From Alphaproteobacteria bacterium (GTDB lineage Bacteria; Pseudomonadota; Alphaproteobacteria; Micavibrionales; CSBR16-224), in the NCBI GenBank assembly GCA_006226225.1, contig SBHI01000051.1:1-29516 (forward strand): a stretch of DNA of 29,516 bases, read 5' to 3'. Both the position numbers and the translations under genes were made by a program. Under the pieces are notes generated by a model. The model did not search any database. It saw only the letters and a list, made by a program, of their open reading frames with translations, and was not told where the DNA came from. This document shows, one piece after another, positions 1 to 7,546 of this stretch (positions are counted from its first letter, which is position 1; each line of letters starts with the position of its first letter).

Positions 1-183
1 ATCATTCCCGGCGCGCCGGTCATGTATGTCGAATGCAGCGAACGCCTTGCCGAGGAACTGCAAAAAATCGGTGCCATCCGCGAGATTATCCGCAACACTT
101 CCTTTGACCGTGAAGAAGAAAACGCTCCGCGCGCCGCCATAAACCGCAATAACCGCCCGCGCAGCAATATTTTCAAGCGTTAA
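1..183 (+). CDS. C-terminal fragment of an unrecognised protein
   Basis: The frame is open from the first base and ends at the TAA at 181-183, giving the last 60 residues of a gene that starts before the window. The visible part begins with a hydrophobic stretch (IIPGAPVMYVE), continues into a charged, probably helical segment (LAEELQKIGAIREIIRN) and ends in an Asn/Arg-rich, basic, likely disordered tail (NRNNRPRSNIFKR). I do not recognise the family from this fragment. The codon style resembles the neighbouring genes, so it is probably a real coding end, but the function cannot be assigned. Confidence 0.6.
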   Translation: MIPGAPVMYVECSERLAEELQKIGAIREIIRNTSFDREEENAPRAAINRNNRPRSNIFKR

Positions 184-223
184 CCCTTCCCTCAAAGCTT
201 TTTCTTCCATGATGTCTCGCGGC

Positions 224-251
224 TTTACTTGCCGCAGCAAATGCGTATAAT
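224..251 (+). promoter_or_regulatory. candidate sigma70-type promoter for hmgA
   Basis: TTTACT at 224-229 and a perfect TATAAT at 246-251 are separated by 16 bases, about 35 bases upstream of the hmgA start. The -10 box is convincing; the -35 box matches 4 of 6 consensus positions. This is a pattern match only. Confidence 0.45.
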
Positions 252-286
252 TTTGCTTATTCATTTCTTATGCGGGAGAGGCATTC

Positions 287-1600
287 ATGACATTCGAATA
301 TATGACGGGTTTCGGGAACGAATTTGCAACAGAGGCGGAAGCAGGCGCCCTGCCGGTGGGGCAGAACTCCCCGCAAAAGCCGCCTTACGGGCTTTACGCC
401 GAACAGCTGAGCGGCAGCGCCTTTACAATGCCGCGCGCGGAAAACCAGCGCAGCTGGCTGTACCGTATCCGCCCCTCCGTTATGCACCGTCCCTTTGTCC
501 CGATGGATCCGTCCCGCATGACATGGGGCAGCACGCCTTTTAACACCGAAGATGTCACGCCGAACCAGCTGCGTTGGTCGCCTGCGCGAATTCCAACGGT
601 CGGCACCGATTTCATTGACGGTATCATCACCATGGCCGGCGGCGGCGACAGTTTCTCATGGGCCGGACTTGCGGCCCATATCTACATCGCCAACCGCCCG
701 ATGAAAAAACGCTATTTCTACAATTCCGACGGCGAAATGCTGATCCTGCCACAAGAAGGCGGGCTGACGCTGCGCACGGAAATGGGCGTGCTGGGCATTG
801 AACCCGGCGAGCTTGCCGTTATTCCGCGCGGTATCAAATTCACCGTCGATCTTCCTGACAAAACCTCGCGCGGCTATATCTGCGAAAATTACGGCGCGCC
901 CTTCATCCTGCCCGATCTGGGGCCGATCGGTGCCAATGGTCTGGCCAATCCGCGCGATTTTGAAACGCCGGTTGCCGCTTATGAAGATGTCGAAGGCGAA
1001 TTCGAACTGATTACGAAATTCGGCGGAAATCTGTGGAGCGCCTATACGCGCCATTCCCCGCTGGATGTTGTGGCATGGCACGGCAATTACGCGCCTTATA
1101 AATATGATCTGGCGAAATTCATGACCATCAATACGGTCAGCTATGACCATTGCGATCCGTCAATTTTCACAGTACTGACCTCGCCGTCCGAGCGCCGCGG
1201 CCTTGCCAATATCGATTTCGTCATTTTCCCGCGCCGCTGGAATGTCGCCGACCATACTTTCCGCCCGCCCTACTATCACCGCAATGTGATGAGCGAGTTC
1301 ATGGGGCTGATCAAAGGCGAATATGATGCAAAAAGCGGCAAGGATGAAAAAGGCTTTTCTCCCGGCAGTGTCAGCCTGCATAACTGCATGTCCGCACACG
1401 GCCCCGATGCCAAATCCTTCAAAACTGCCAGCGAAGCCGAGCTGAAACCCGACTATATGGAAGACACGCTGGCCTTTATGTTTGAAAGCCGCTTCATTAT
1501 GGCACCGACCCAGCATGCACTGTCACTGCACACCTTGCAGAAGGATTACTACCATTGCTGGCTTGACCTGCCGAAGAACTTTGCCGCCCCTGAAAAGTAA
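287..1600 (+). CDS. hmgA: homogentisate 1,2-dioxygenase
   Basis: Cupin-fold iron(II) dioxygenase that opens the ring of homogentisate to maleylacetoacetate in tyrosine and phenylalanine catabolism; cytoplasmic. The 437-residue length matches the family. The N-terminus (YMTGFGNEF) and the C-terminal catalytic region are typical. In the metal region, PPYYHRNVMSEFMG supplies His331 and Glu337, and SLHNCMSAHGPD supplies His365 and His371; together with His288 (YDHCD) these match the iron ligands and the active-site histidine of human HGD. The ATG at 287 follows a purine-rich GGGAGAGG and fits the conserved N-terminus. The usual partners (fumarylacetoacetase, maleylacetoacetate isomerase) are not adjacent, so the gene appears to stand alone. 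Confidence 0.97.
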   Translation: MTFEYMTGFGNEFATEAEAGALPVGQNSPQKPPYGLYAEQLSGSAFTMPRAENQRSWLYRIRPSVMHRPFVPMDPSRMTWGSTPFNTEDVTPNQLRWSPARIPTVGTDFIDGIITMAGGGDSFSWAGLAAHIYIANRPMKKRYFYNSDGEMLILPQEGGLTLRTEMGVLGIEPGELAVIPRGIKFTVDLPDKTSRGYICENYGAPFILPDLGPIGANGLANPRDFETPVAAYEDVEGEFELITKFGGNLWSAYTRHSPLDVVAWHGNYAPYKYDLAKFMTINTVSYDHCDPSIFTVLTSPSERRGLANIDFVIFPRRWNVADHTFRPPYYHRNVMSEFMGLIKGEYDAKSGKDEKGFSPGSVSLHNCMSAHGPDAKSFKTASEAELKPDYMEDTLAFMFESRFIMAPTQHALSLHTLQKDYYHCWLDLPKNFAAPEK

Positions 1601-1635
1601 AAACGGCAAATAAAAAGGGATTTTTTCGCAGGATT

Positions 1636-1663
1636 TTGACGTTCGCGGACGTATAACTATTAA
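1636..1663 (+). promoter_or_regulatory. candidate promoter for the DUF1800-DUF1501 pair
   Basis: TTGACG at 1636-1641 and TATTAA at 1658-1663 with a 16-base spacer lie just upstream of the DUF1800 gene, in the 87-base gap after hmgA. They would give a short leader and an independent start for the two-gene operon. Pattern match only. Confidence 0.4.
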
Positions 1664-1687
1664 TGCAACCAAATGCGGACGGAAAAA

Positions 1688-3070
1688 ATGATCTCGAACA
1701 GCGCCTATATCGCCATGCACCGTTTCGGCCTCGGCCCGAATGAAAGCGATGTCGCACATATCGGCACCAACCCGCAAAACTGGCTGCTGGGACAAATGCG
1801 GAATTTCAATCCCGCCCCCGCCGCATTTCAGGATTTGCCGAGTACCGCTTATATCGCGGAAAACGCGCTGGGCAAACTGAAACAGCTGCGCGATGCCAAA
1901 AACAAAAAAGGTGCCGATCCGGAAGAAAGCCAGAAAGCCATCAAGGCAATGCTGAAAAATCTGGTCACGGATCTGACCGGAGAAATCAGCACGCGGCTCA
2001 GCTATGCCGCCACAACGGACACACCCTTTATCGAACGACTTGTCCATTTCTGGAGCAATCATTTCACCGTATCCGTCACCCGCAAGGAAGTCATCGGGCT
2101 GGTCGGCGCCTATGAGCGCGAGGCCATCCGCCCCCATATTCTCGGAAAATTTTCAGATATGGTGCTGGCGGTCTTGCGTCATCCCGCCATGCTACTTTAT
2201 CTGGACAATGTTCGTTCCATTGGGCCACACTCTCCTGCTGGCAAACGCGGTAAAAAAGGTCTGAATGAAAATCTTGCACGTGAATTGCTGGAACTGCACA
2301 CACTGGGTGTCGATGGTGGCTATACCCAGCAGGATGTGCAGGAAATGGCAAAAATGCTGACGGGATGGACGGTGAATATCAAGAAAGGCCTGCAAGGCAA
2401 GGATGTCGGCGCTTTCCATTTTGTCAAACTGATGCATGAGCCGGGATCAAAAACCCTGCTGGGCAAAACCTATCCGGACAGCGGCGAAAACGAAGTGCGG
2501 CAGGCCGTGCTGGATATTTGCGCACACCCTTCCACGGCGCGTTTTCTTGCCCGCAAAATGGCGCAGCATTTCATCAGCGATACGCCGCCGGAAAATGCGA
2601 TCAAAAAACTGGAAAGAGCCTATCTGCGCAGCGGCGGAGATCTAACCATTCTGACCAAAACGCTGATCGCATTGCCTGACGCATGGAAACTGCCCGCAAC
2701 AAAAGTCAAAACCCCGCATGAGCTGGTGATCGCCACGATGCGCGGCTTTGGCGGCGATGTGAAATTGAAACCCGCCCTGATTGCCGCAACATTGAAACAT
2801 CTGGGACATGTTCCCTTTTCTGCGCCTTCTCCCGCCGGATGGCCGGAACGCGCGGAACACTGGATCAGCCCCGAAGCCATGATCCGCCGTATCGACTGGT
2901 GTCGCCTTGTCGCCGCCAAAATGCAGCGCGATACGGATATCGAGGCGCTGACGGCACTGTTACTCGGTGAAGCCGCCTCGCCAGAAACCCGTTTCGCGGT
3001 TGCCCGCGCGCCCAGCAAAAATGATGCGCTGACCTTGCTTCTCGCCAGCCCGGAATTCCAGAGGAGATAA
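1688..3070 (+). CDS. DUF1800 domain-containing protein
   Basis: Member of the DUF1800 family, whose biochemical role is not established; in many bacteria it sits next to a DUF1501 gene, as here. The 460-residue product shows the family hallmarks: LVHFWSNHFTVSV around 118-130, NENLARELLELHTLGV at 193-208, and YTQQDVQEMAKMLTGWT at 212-228. I chose the ATG at 1688 because GGACGG lies just upstream and the protein then begins with the family-like ISNSAYIAMHRFGLGP. An ATG at 1673 would add five residues but has no ribosome binding site. I see no signal peptide. The stop lies 3 bases before the next start, so the two genes are almost certainly co-transcribed and probably co-translated. The pair may act on an extracytoplasmic or polymer substrate, which is inference. 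Confidence 0.9.
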   Translation: MISNSAYIAMHRFGLGPNESDVAHIGTNPQNWLLGQMRNFNPAPAAFQDLPSTAYIAENALGKLKQLRDAKNKKGADPEESQKAIKAMLKNLVTDLTGEISTRLSYAATTDTPFIERLVHFWSNHFTVSVTRKEVIGLVGAYEREAIRPHILGKFSDMVLAVLRHPAMLLYLDNVRSIGPHSPAGKRGKKGLNENLARELLELHTLGVDGGYTQQDVQEMAKMLTGWTVNIKKGLQGKDVGAFHFVKLMHEPGSKTLLGKTYPDSGENEVRQAVLDICAHPSTARFLARKMAQHFISDTPPENAIKKLERAYLRSGGDLTILTKTLIALPDAWKLPATKVKTPHELVIATMRGFGGDVKLKPALIAATLKHLGHVPFSAPSPAGWPERAEHWISPEAMIRRIDWCRLVAAKMQRDTDIEALTALLLGEAASPETRFAVARAPSKNDALTLLLASPEFQRR

Positions 3071-3073
3071 GCG

Positions 3074-4288
3074 ATGACAAAAATGGATCGCCGCAAATTT
3101 CTGTATACTGCCGCAACAGGCCTTGCCGGTGCCGCAACCATGACCGCTTTCCCCGGTCTGGCGATCGCCGCACTGCCGACGGATAAACGGCTGATTGTCG
3201 TGCTGTTGCGCGGCGGCATGGACGGGCTTGCCGCCGTACCGCCGCTGGGCGATAAAAACTATGCCACAGCACGCGGCAAGCTGGCATTGACGGATGGCCT
3301 GCCACTGGACGGATTTTTTGCCCTGCATCCTGAACTTGCGCCATTGCATGCGCTGTATAAGAAAAAGGAACTGACGGTCTTCCACGGCATTGCCAGCCCC
3401 TATCGCGAAAGATCACATTTCGACGGACAGAATTTACTGGAAAACGGTACCGACCGTCCGAACGGCGCGACAAGCGGTTGGCTGAACCGCACACTCGCCA
3501 GCGTCCCTGATGACCGCGCCGACCGCGTCAAAGGCCTTGCCATCGGACAAAATGTCCCGCTGATCCTTTACGGCCAAGAACCTGTCGCATCATGGGCACC
3601 GTCACGCAGCAAAATGCCGGATTCCGAACTTCTGGATCAGCTTGAACGCATCTATGATAATGATGCGCTGTTCCACAACGCGCTGGCGCAGGGGCTCGCC
3701 ATCCATGAAATCGCCGATGAAGCACTGTCCGGCATGCAGAAAGAGCGCATGAAAAACATCAACCGCGGCAATGCGGCAGGCGTGCTTGCGGCGGCAGCCT
3801 CAAAACTGTTGCAGGATAAAAACGGCGCACGAATTGCCACGGTGGATGTCGGCGGCTGGGACAGTCATGCGCGGCAGGGCACCGCTGGCGGCAGCCTTGC
3901 CAATAACCTCAAAGGCTTTGCGCAAGGTGTTGAAGCATTTACCAAAAACCTCGCGCCAATCTGGGATAAAACTGCCGTTCTGGTCGTGACGGAATTCGGG
4001 CGCACCGTACATGAAAACGGCACAGGAGGTACTGATCACGGCACGGCAAGCGCTGCGTTCCTGATGGGCGGCGCCGTCAATGGCGGACAAATTTACGCCG
4101 ATTGGAAGGGGCTGGATAAAAACAGCCTGTATCAAAACCGCGATTTGATGCCGACCACCGATATGCGCGCCCTGTTCAAATCCGTTTTGCGTGATCATCT
4201 CGGCATTCCGCTCTCCACCATTGAAAATGTTATTTTCCCGGGCAGCCGCAGCGCCGGAACGCTCAGCAATCTGATCCGAAAATCCTGA
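3074..4288 (+). CDS. DUF1501 domain-containing, Tat-exported protein
   Basis: DUF1501 proteins belong to the alkaline phosphatase/sulfatase-like superfamily; the substrate is unknown. The 404-residue protein starts with a twin-arginine signal: MDRRKF (Arg6-Arg7), a hydrophobic stretch to about residue 29, and a likely cleavage after AIA near residue 32. It should therefore be folded in the cytoplasm and exported by Tat, which suits a metal-loaded enzyme. Family motifs are VLLRGGMDGL near 43-52, VDVGGWDSHARQ in the middle, and VVTEFGRTVHENGTGGTDHG towards the C-terminus, whose Asp, Glu and His residues are plausible metal ligands. The ribosome binding site GAGGAGA overlaps the stop of the upstream DUF1800 gene. 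The two make one operon. Confidence 0.92.
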   Translation: MTKMDRRKFLYTAATGLAGAATMTAFPGLAIAALPTDKRLIVVLLRGGMDGLAAVPPLGDKNYATARGKLALTDGLPLDGFFALHPELAPLHALYKKKELTVFHGIASPYRERSHFDGQNLLENGTDRPNGATSGWLNRTLASVPDDRADRVKGLAIGQNVPLILYGQEPVASWAPSRSKMPDSELLDQLERIYDNDALFHNALAQGLAIHEIADEALSGMQKERMKNINRGNAAGVLAAAASKLLQDKNGARIATVDVGGWDSHARQGTAGGSLANNLKGFAQGVEAFTKNLAPIWDKTAVLVVTEFGRTVHENGTGGTDHGTASAAFLMGGAVNGGQIYADWKGLDKNSLYQNRDLMPTTDMRALFKSVLRDHLGIPLSTIENVIFPGSRSAGTLSNLIRKS

Positions 4289-4328
4289 TTGCCTTCATTG
4301 CAATAAACTTCATCCGCATAAATCCGGC

Positions 4329-4356
4329 TTGCCTTTTTGCTCAAAATATGTATAAC
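4329..4356 (+). promoter_or_regulatory. candidate promoter of the 4397 gene
   Basis: TTGCCT at 4329-4334 and TATAAC at 4351-4356 are 16 bases apart in an AT-rich stretch. The boxes overlap the upstream TTG (4337) that could otherwise start the next gene, which is a reason to prefer the ATG at 4397. Confidence 0.4.
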
Positions 4357-4396
4357 TCATATCGAAAATTATAGAGCGATTTCGAGCGAGTCTCCC

Positions 4397-5476
4397 ATGG
4401 CCAAATTGTGGCAGCGACAATATAATCCCGACACAAGACAAAGCGATCTGTCCGAAATTTCTTTGGACAATCTGCGCATTACTGCACCGACCGTGGTATT
4501 CTTTTCCGGTTGCACCACCATCAACCGAAATAAACGCCATATCGCCGGTGCGATCAAACGGATTGAAGAAATGCTTGGCATGGAAGGTCGCACAGAAAAA
4601 CCTGTCAATATTTTATCCTGGTCATACAAAGGCTTAAAAGACATGTTTAATGTCATCGCCTATCATATTCGTCCGCAAAGTTTTGCCTCCAAAGGCGCAC
4701 GTAAGGCTGCCGCGCATATTTTGATGCCGCTGCTGGGAGCAGATGTCAGCTGCGACAAAAAATTCCGCATCACCGGCGGCACACCCCTGCCCGCCGCGCA
4801 AGTGAAAGCCAATCTGAAGAATCTGACCCTGTTCGGCTACAGTTCCGGAAGCGCCTTCGTGCAAGAGGTTTATAACGCTACGCTGCAAGGAATGACGGCG
4901 ATCGGCTATGACGAAAAAACCGCCAAGGAGCTGCTGCATGACATCGTCCTGATCAGCGCAGGCAGTATTTCCCAGCCAAAAAAGGAAACCGACCGTTTTA
5001 CAACGCTATATCTGGCGGCAGATAATGACCATATCATCCGCGGCAAAGATTGTCTGACCTTTACCAAACCGCTGACCAAGATCTTTAACTTCCACGCCAA
5101 AAAGCTGAAAGTCAAACCGCTGTCGGAAACCAGCCTACATGTCAGCGCCCCCGTCCCGGCGGATATGCATGAATGGAAGCGTGAAAAAAGCGGCAACTGG
5201 GTACAGGAAAAAATCAAAACCTTCTATCCGCGCTGGATGCTGCTGCGCAGTCATCACGAACTGCCGCATTACGTCACCTATGAGGATAAGCAAAACGAGT
5301 TTTCAAAAATGGCGATCTACGCGCTGACCAATGCCCTGAAGCGCACGGGGCGGCCTGAACAGGTCATCGATCTGATCAAACCTGTTGACCCGTTCCCCGG
5401 CGCATCCTACCCGCCGAATTTTCAAGAAAACCGCGACAATTACGTCACCCGCGTCGCGGCCGCGATGCATCCGTAA
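4397..5476 (+). CDS. putative alpha/beta-hydrolase-like protein, unknown family
   Basis: The 359-residue protein is not one I recognise by name. A beta-strand followed by GYSSG (147-151) looks like the nucleophile elbow of serine hydrolases, with Ser149 as nucleophile. YLAADNDHIIRG (205-216) offers an acid (Asp209 or Asp211), and the HHELPHY segment (286-292) offers a histidine. The order Ser-Asp-His fits an alpha/beta-hydrolase triad. An early strand (TVVFFSGCTT, 32-41) could supply the oxyanion-hole region. There is no signal peptide or membrane segment, so a cytoplasmic location, or export by another route, is possible. The ATG at 4397 has only a weak ribosome binding site. A TTG at 4337 would add 20 residues, but that stretch overlaps promoter-like boxes. 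The gene converges with the lipoprotein gene, 15 bases away. Confidence 0.75.
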   Translation: MAKLWQRQYNPDTRQSDLSEISLDNLRITAPTVVFFSGCTTINRNKRHIAGAIKRIEEMLGMEGRTEKPVNILSWSYKGLKDMFNVIAYHIRPQSFASKGARKAAAHILMPLLGADVSCDKKFRITGGTPLPAAQVKANLKNLTLFGYSSGSAFVQEVYNATLQGMTAIGYDEKTAKELLHDIVLISAGSISQPKKETDRFTTLYLAADNDHIIRGKDCLTFTKPLTKIFNFHAKKLKVKPLSETSLHVSAPVPADMHEWKREKSGNWVQEKIKTFYPRWMLLRSHHELPHYVTYEDKQNEFSKMAIYALTNALKRTGRPEQVIDLIKPVDPFPGASYPPNFQENRDNYVTRVAAAMHP

Positions 5477-5491
5477 AACACGGGCACGTGC

Positions 5492-6238
5492 TTATTTCAT
5501 CTTTAAGAAATGAACTTTAGAGCTTTGTAAATCAATAGAAAGTTTCCAGCCCGCCCCATTGGATGGCGGCAGCAATTCCTGTTTTAGAATCTTGGCCGGA
5601 AAATTCAACGCCACATTCACAGCCTGCCCGTCACTGGCGGGTACAGCCTTATAGGAGGCGATCAATGGCGAAAATTCCGGCGCCCAATCGCGCGGTGCCG
5701 TCCAGCCCGTGGCAGGCAGTTTGATATTCAGCATTTTACCATCTTTTGACAATTCCGCCGCCGCATTGGTCTTGCCGGTCAAATCCAGAACAATCTGTGT
5801 TGCCGCCGGACGCTCCTGAATATTAAAGGCGGAAACCAGCGCGGCATATTTCGCAGCCTCCTCTGCCGCGGCCTGTTCGGCACGTTGCTGCGCCTCCAGT
5901 CCGCCTGTCAGCTTTTCCAAGCGCTCGACGCGGCTCCGCAGATCAGACTGTCCGCTTGATAAATTGGTAACCGCCAGCGCCAGCGTATCGGTATCCGTGC
6001 GGCTTTGCTGCGTGGCCTCTTCCAATCTCTTTATCCTTGCGCTTTTACTACCACCGGGCTCTGTGAACAGCTCTTCGGTCTGCAATCCGGCCGCAGGCGC
6101 CCAGTCACGCAGAACCTGCATAGATGTTTTCGGTGCCGCAGGCTGCGCTTCCGCTGTCAATTCAGGCGGCGGCACCTGATCTGTGGCACAGCCGGACAGC
6201 AACAGGCAAATGCCCGCAGCAGCGATCTTTACTGTCAT
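5492..6238 (-). CDS. predicted outer-membrane lipoprotein with coiled coil
   Basis: The 248-residue product begins MTVKIAAAGI and has the lipobox LLSGC with Cys17 as the lipidated residue. Ala follows the Cys, so it should be sorted to the outer membrane. Residues about 68-130 are rich in charged heptads (RIKRLEEATQQ, LRSRVERLEKL) and should form a coiled coil. The C-terminal third (about 147-243) alternates hydrophobic residues in a beta-rich pattern that resembles an AMIN-like carbohydrate-binding domain, though weakly. I chose the ATG at 6238 because it places the lipobox correctly; a TTG 81 bases further upstream would bury it. The gene lies downstream of phaC, with an intervening hairpin terminator. 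A role in cell-envelope or secretion assembly is possible; the family is unassigned. Confidence 0.8.
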   Translation of the reverse strand: MTVKIAAAGICLLLSGCATDQVPPPELTAEAQPAAPKTSMQVLRDWAPAAGLQTEELFTEPGGSKSARIKRLEEATQQSRTDTDTLALAVTNLSSGQSDLRSRVERLEKLTGGLEAQQRAEQAAAEEAAKYAALVSAFNIQERPAATQIVLDLTGKTNAAAELSKDGKMLNIKLPATGWTAPRDWAPEFSPLIASYKAVPASDGQAVNVALNFPAKILKQELLPPSNGAGWKLSIDLQSSKVHFLKMK

Positions 6239-6315
6239 GGAATTCTTCTGTAACACGGCTTGTCTCCCGTCATACCGCTTCTTATCTTTTATGCTACGCG
6301 AGACGGCAGAAAATC

Positions 6316-6345
6316 GCAAGCCGCGCTTTTAACGGCGCGGCTTGC
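6316..6345 (-). terminator. rho-independent terminator downstream of phaC
   Basis: A perfect 11-base inverted repeat (GCAAGCCGCGC at 6316-6326, complement at 6335-6345) with an 8-base loop. On the minus strand it is followed by GATTTTCT, a short T tract. Its place, after phaC and before the lipoprotein gene, fits termination of phaEC transcription. Confidence 0.65.
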
Positions 6346-6368
6346 TGCATGAGAAATCTTACAAATCC

Positions 6369-6474
6369 GGAGCGTACGGCGTTCAAGATGGGCTAGGCGC
6401 AAGAAGCGATGTGTACGCCACAGTAGTACATGAGCGACGAAGCAACAACGCCCATACTGAACGATGACAGCTCT
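6369..6474. repeat. palindromic intergenic element abutting the phaC stop
   Basis: About 106 bases between phaC and its terminator form a nested inverted structure. The arms CGTTCAAGATGGGC (6380-6393) and GCCCATACTGAACG (6450-6463) pair at 12 of 14 positions. Outside them GAGC (6370-6373) pairs with GCTC (6470-6473). Inside, ATGTGTAC and GTACAT form a smaller dyad around 6409-6431. No open frame with a ribosome binding site lies in it. It looks like a non-coding structured unit of the interspersed-repeat kind, but only one copy is present here, so the repeat status is inference. The outer edge touches the phaC stop codon, so the element would sit in the phaEC 3' untranslated region. Confidence 0.45.
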
Positions 6475-7543
6475 AGGAGCGTTTATTCAGCCATTCGCCA
6501 ACAGACGGCGGTACAAGGCTGCGCGCGGCACTGCTGACATAAATTCCGATATGGCCGCCCTTAAAGGACAGCTCGGTATAATCTTTGGTACCGACATATT
6601 TACCAAGCGGTTTCGAGGCGCTGGGCGGAACCAGATGGTCATCCTCGGCAAAAATATTCAGAACCGGCATTTTGACGTTTTTCAGATCAACCGTCTGTCC
6701 GCCGATGTCCACCTTGCCTTTGATCAGCAGATTTTGCTGGTAAAAGTCTTTAATAAACTGGCGATAGGCTTCACCGGCCTGATCGGGGCTGTCATAAATC
6801 CATTTTTCCATCCGCATGAAATTGTTCAAATATTGCGGATTATCAAGGATATTGACCATATCGACATATTTCTGCGCCATCAAACGGTAAGGTTTCAGCG
6901 TCAGAAATGTCCAGTTCAGGTAATCACCCGGAATATTACCCAGCGTGTCGACCAGAAGATCAACATCGACCTTCTGAATCCATTTGCTCAGCATGTTTTC
7001 CTTGGTGTGGTAATCAACCGGCGTCACCATCGTGATCAGGTTCTTGACCTTTTCCGGATGCAAGGATGCGTAGCACAGGCTGAACGCGCCACCCTGACAG
7101 ATACCGAGAATATTGACATTATCGACTTTGTGACGGCGGCGCAGCGTATTGACGCAGCGGTCGATATAGCCATTGATGTAATCATCCAGCGTCGTGAATT
7201 TATCGGCACGGTCGGGATAGCCCCAATCGATCAGATAAACTTCCTGCCCGCTTTCGATCAAACCGCGCACGAAAGAGATTTTTTCGTTCAGATCCGTCAT
7301 ATAAGGGCGGTTGACCAGCGCATAGACGATCAAAACCGGCGTTTTATTGACCTTTTTCGCCTTCACATGCGGTTTGAAATGATAAAGGATCAGCTTGTCC
7401 TCGGCATAGACCGCCTCTTTTTCGGTCACACCCGTCGGAATTTCTTCAAGGTCCATCAGATTTTTAAGCCCGACAGCAAGTTTGCTGTTAAAGCGAATGA
7501 CTTCTTCCGCGATTTTATCGGGACGGAATTGCGATGACATCAT
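6473..7543 (-). CDS. phaC: class III poly(3-hydroxyalkanoate) synthase, PhaC subunit
   Basis: Catalytic subunit of the two-component PHA synthase, which polymerises (R)-3-hydroxyacyl-CoA on the surface of the storage granule. At 356 residues it has the short class III length (class I enzymes are near 590). The lipase-like box GICQGG holds the catalytic Cys149; AEDDHLVPP holds Asp302, and FKGGHIGIY holds His331. All three numbers coincide with the residues described for the Allochromatium vinosum class III enzyme, which also supports the first ATG (7543) as the start. GGGG lies 10 bases upstream. The start is 3 bases after the phaE stop, as expected for subunits made together. Confidence 0.95.
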   Translation of the reverse strand: MMSSQFRPDKIAEEVIRFNSKLAVGLKNLMDLEEIPTGVTEKEAVYAEDKLILYHFKPHVKAKKVNKTPVLIVYALVNRPYMTDLNEKISFVRGLIESGQEVYLIDWGYPDRADKFTTLDDYINGYIDRCVNTLRRRHKVDNVNILGICQGGAFSLCYASLHPEKVKNLITMVTPVDYHTKENMLSKWIQKVDVDLLVDTLGNIPGDYLNWTFLTLKPYRLMAQKYVDMVNILDNPQYLNNFMRMEKWIYDSPDQAGEAYRQFIKDFYQQNLLIKGKVDIGGQTVDLKNVKMPVLNIFAEDDHLVPPSASKPLGKYVGTKDYTELSFKGGHIGIYVSSAARSLVPPSVGEWLNKRS

Positions 7544-7546
7544 GGC

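Noticed and set aside
5477..5491. GCACGTGC palindrome between the convergent hydrolase and lipoprotein genes as a terminator
   Set aside because: The palindrome has no loop and no T tract, so it cannot be called a terminator.
6464..7537. A 357-codon plus-strand frame opposite phaC
   Set aside because: phaC is certain by its catalytic residues; the opposite frame has no recognisable domain and no start signal.
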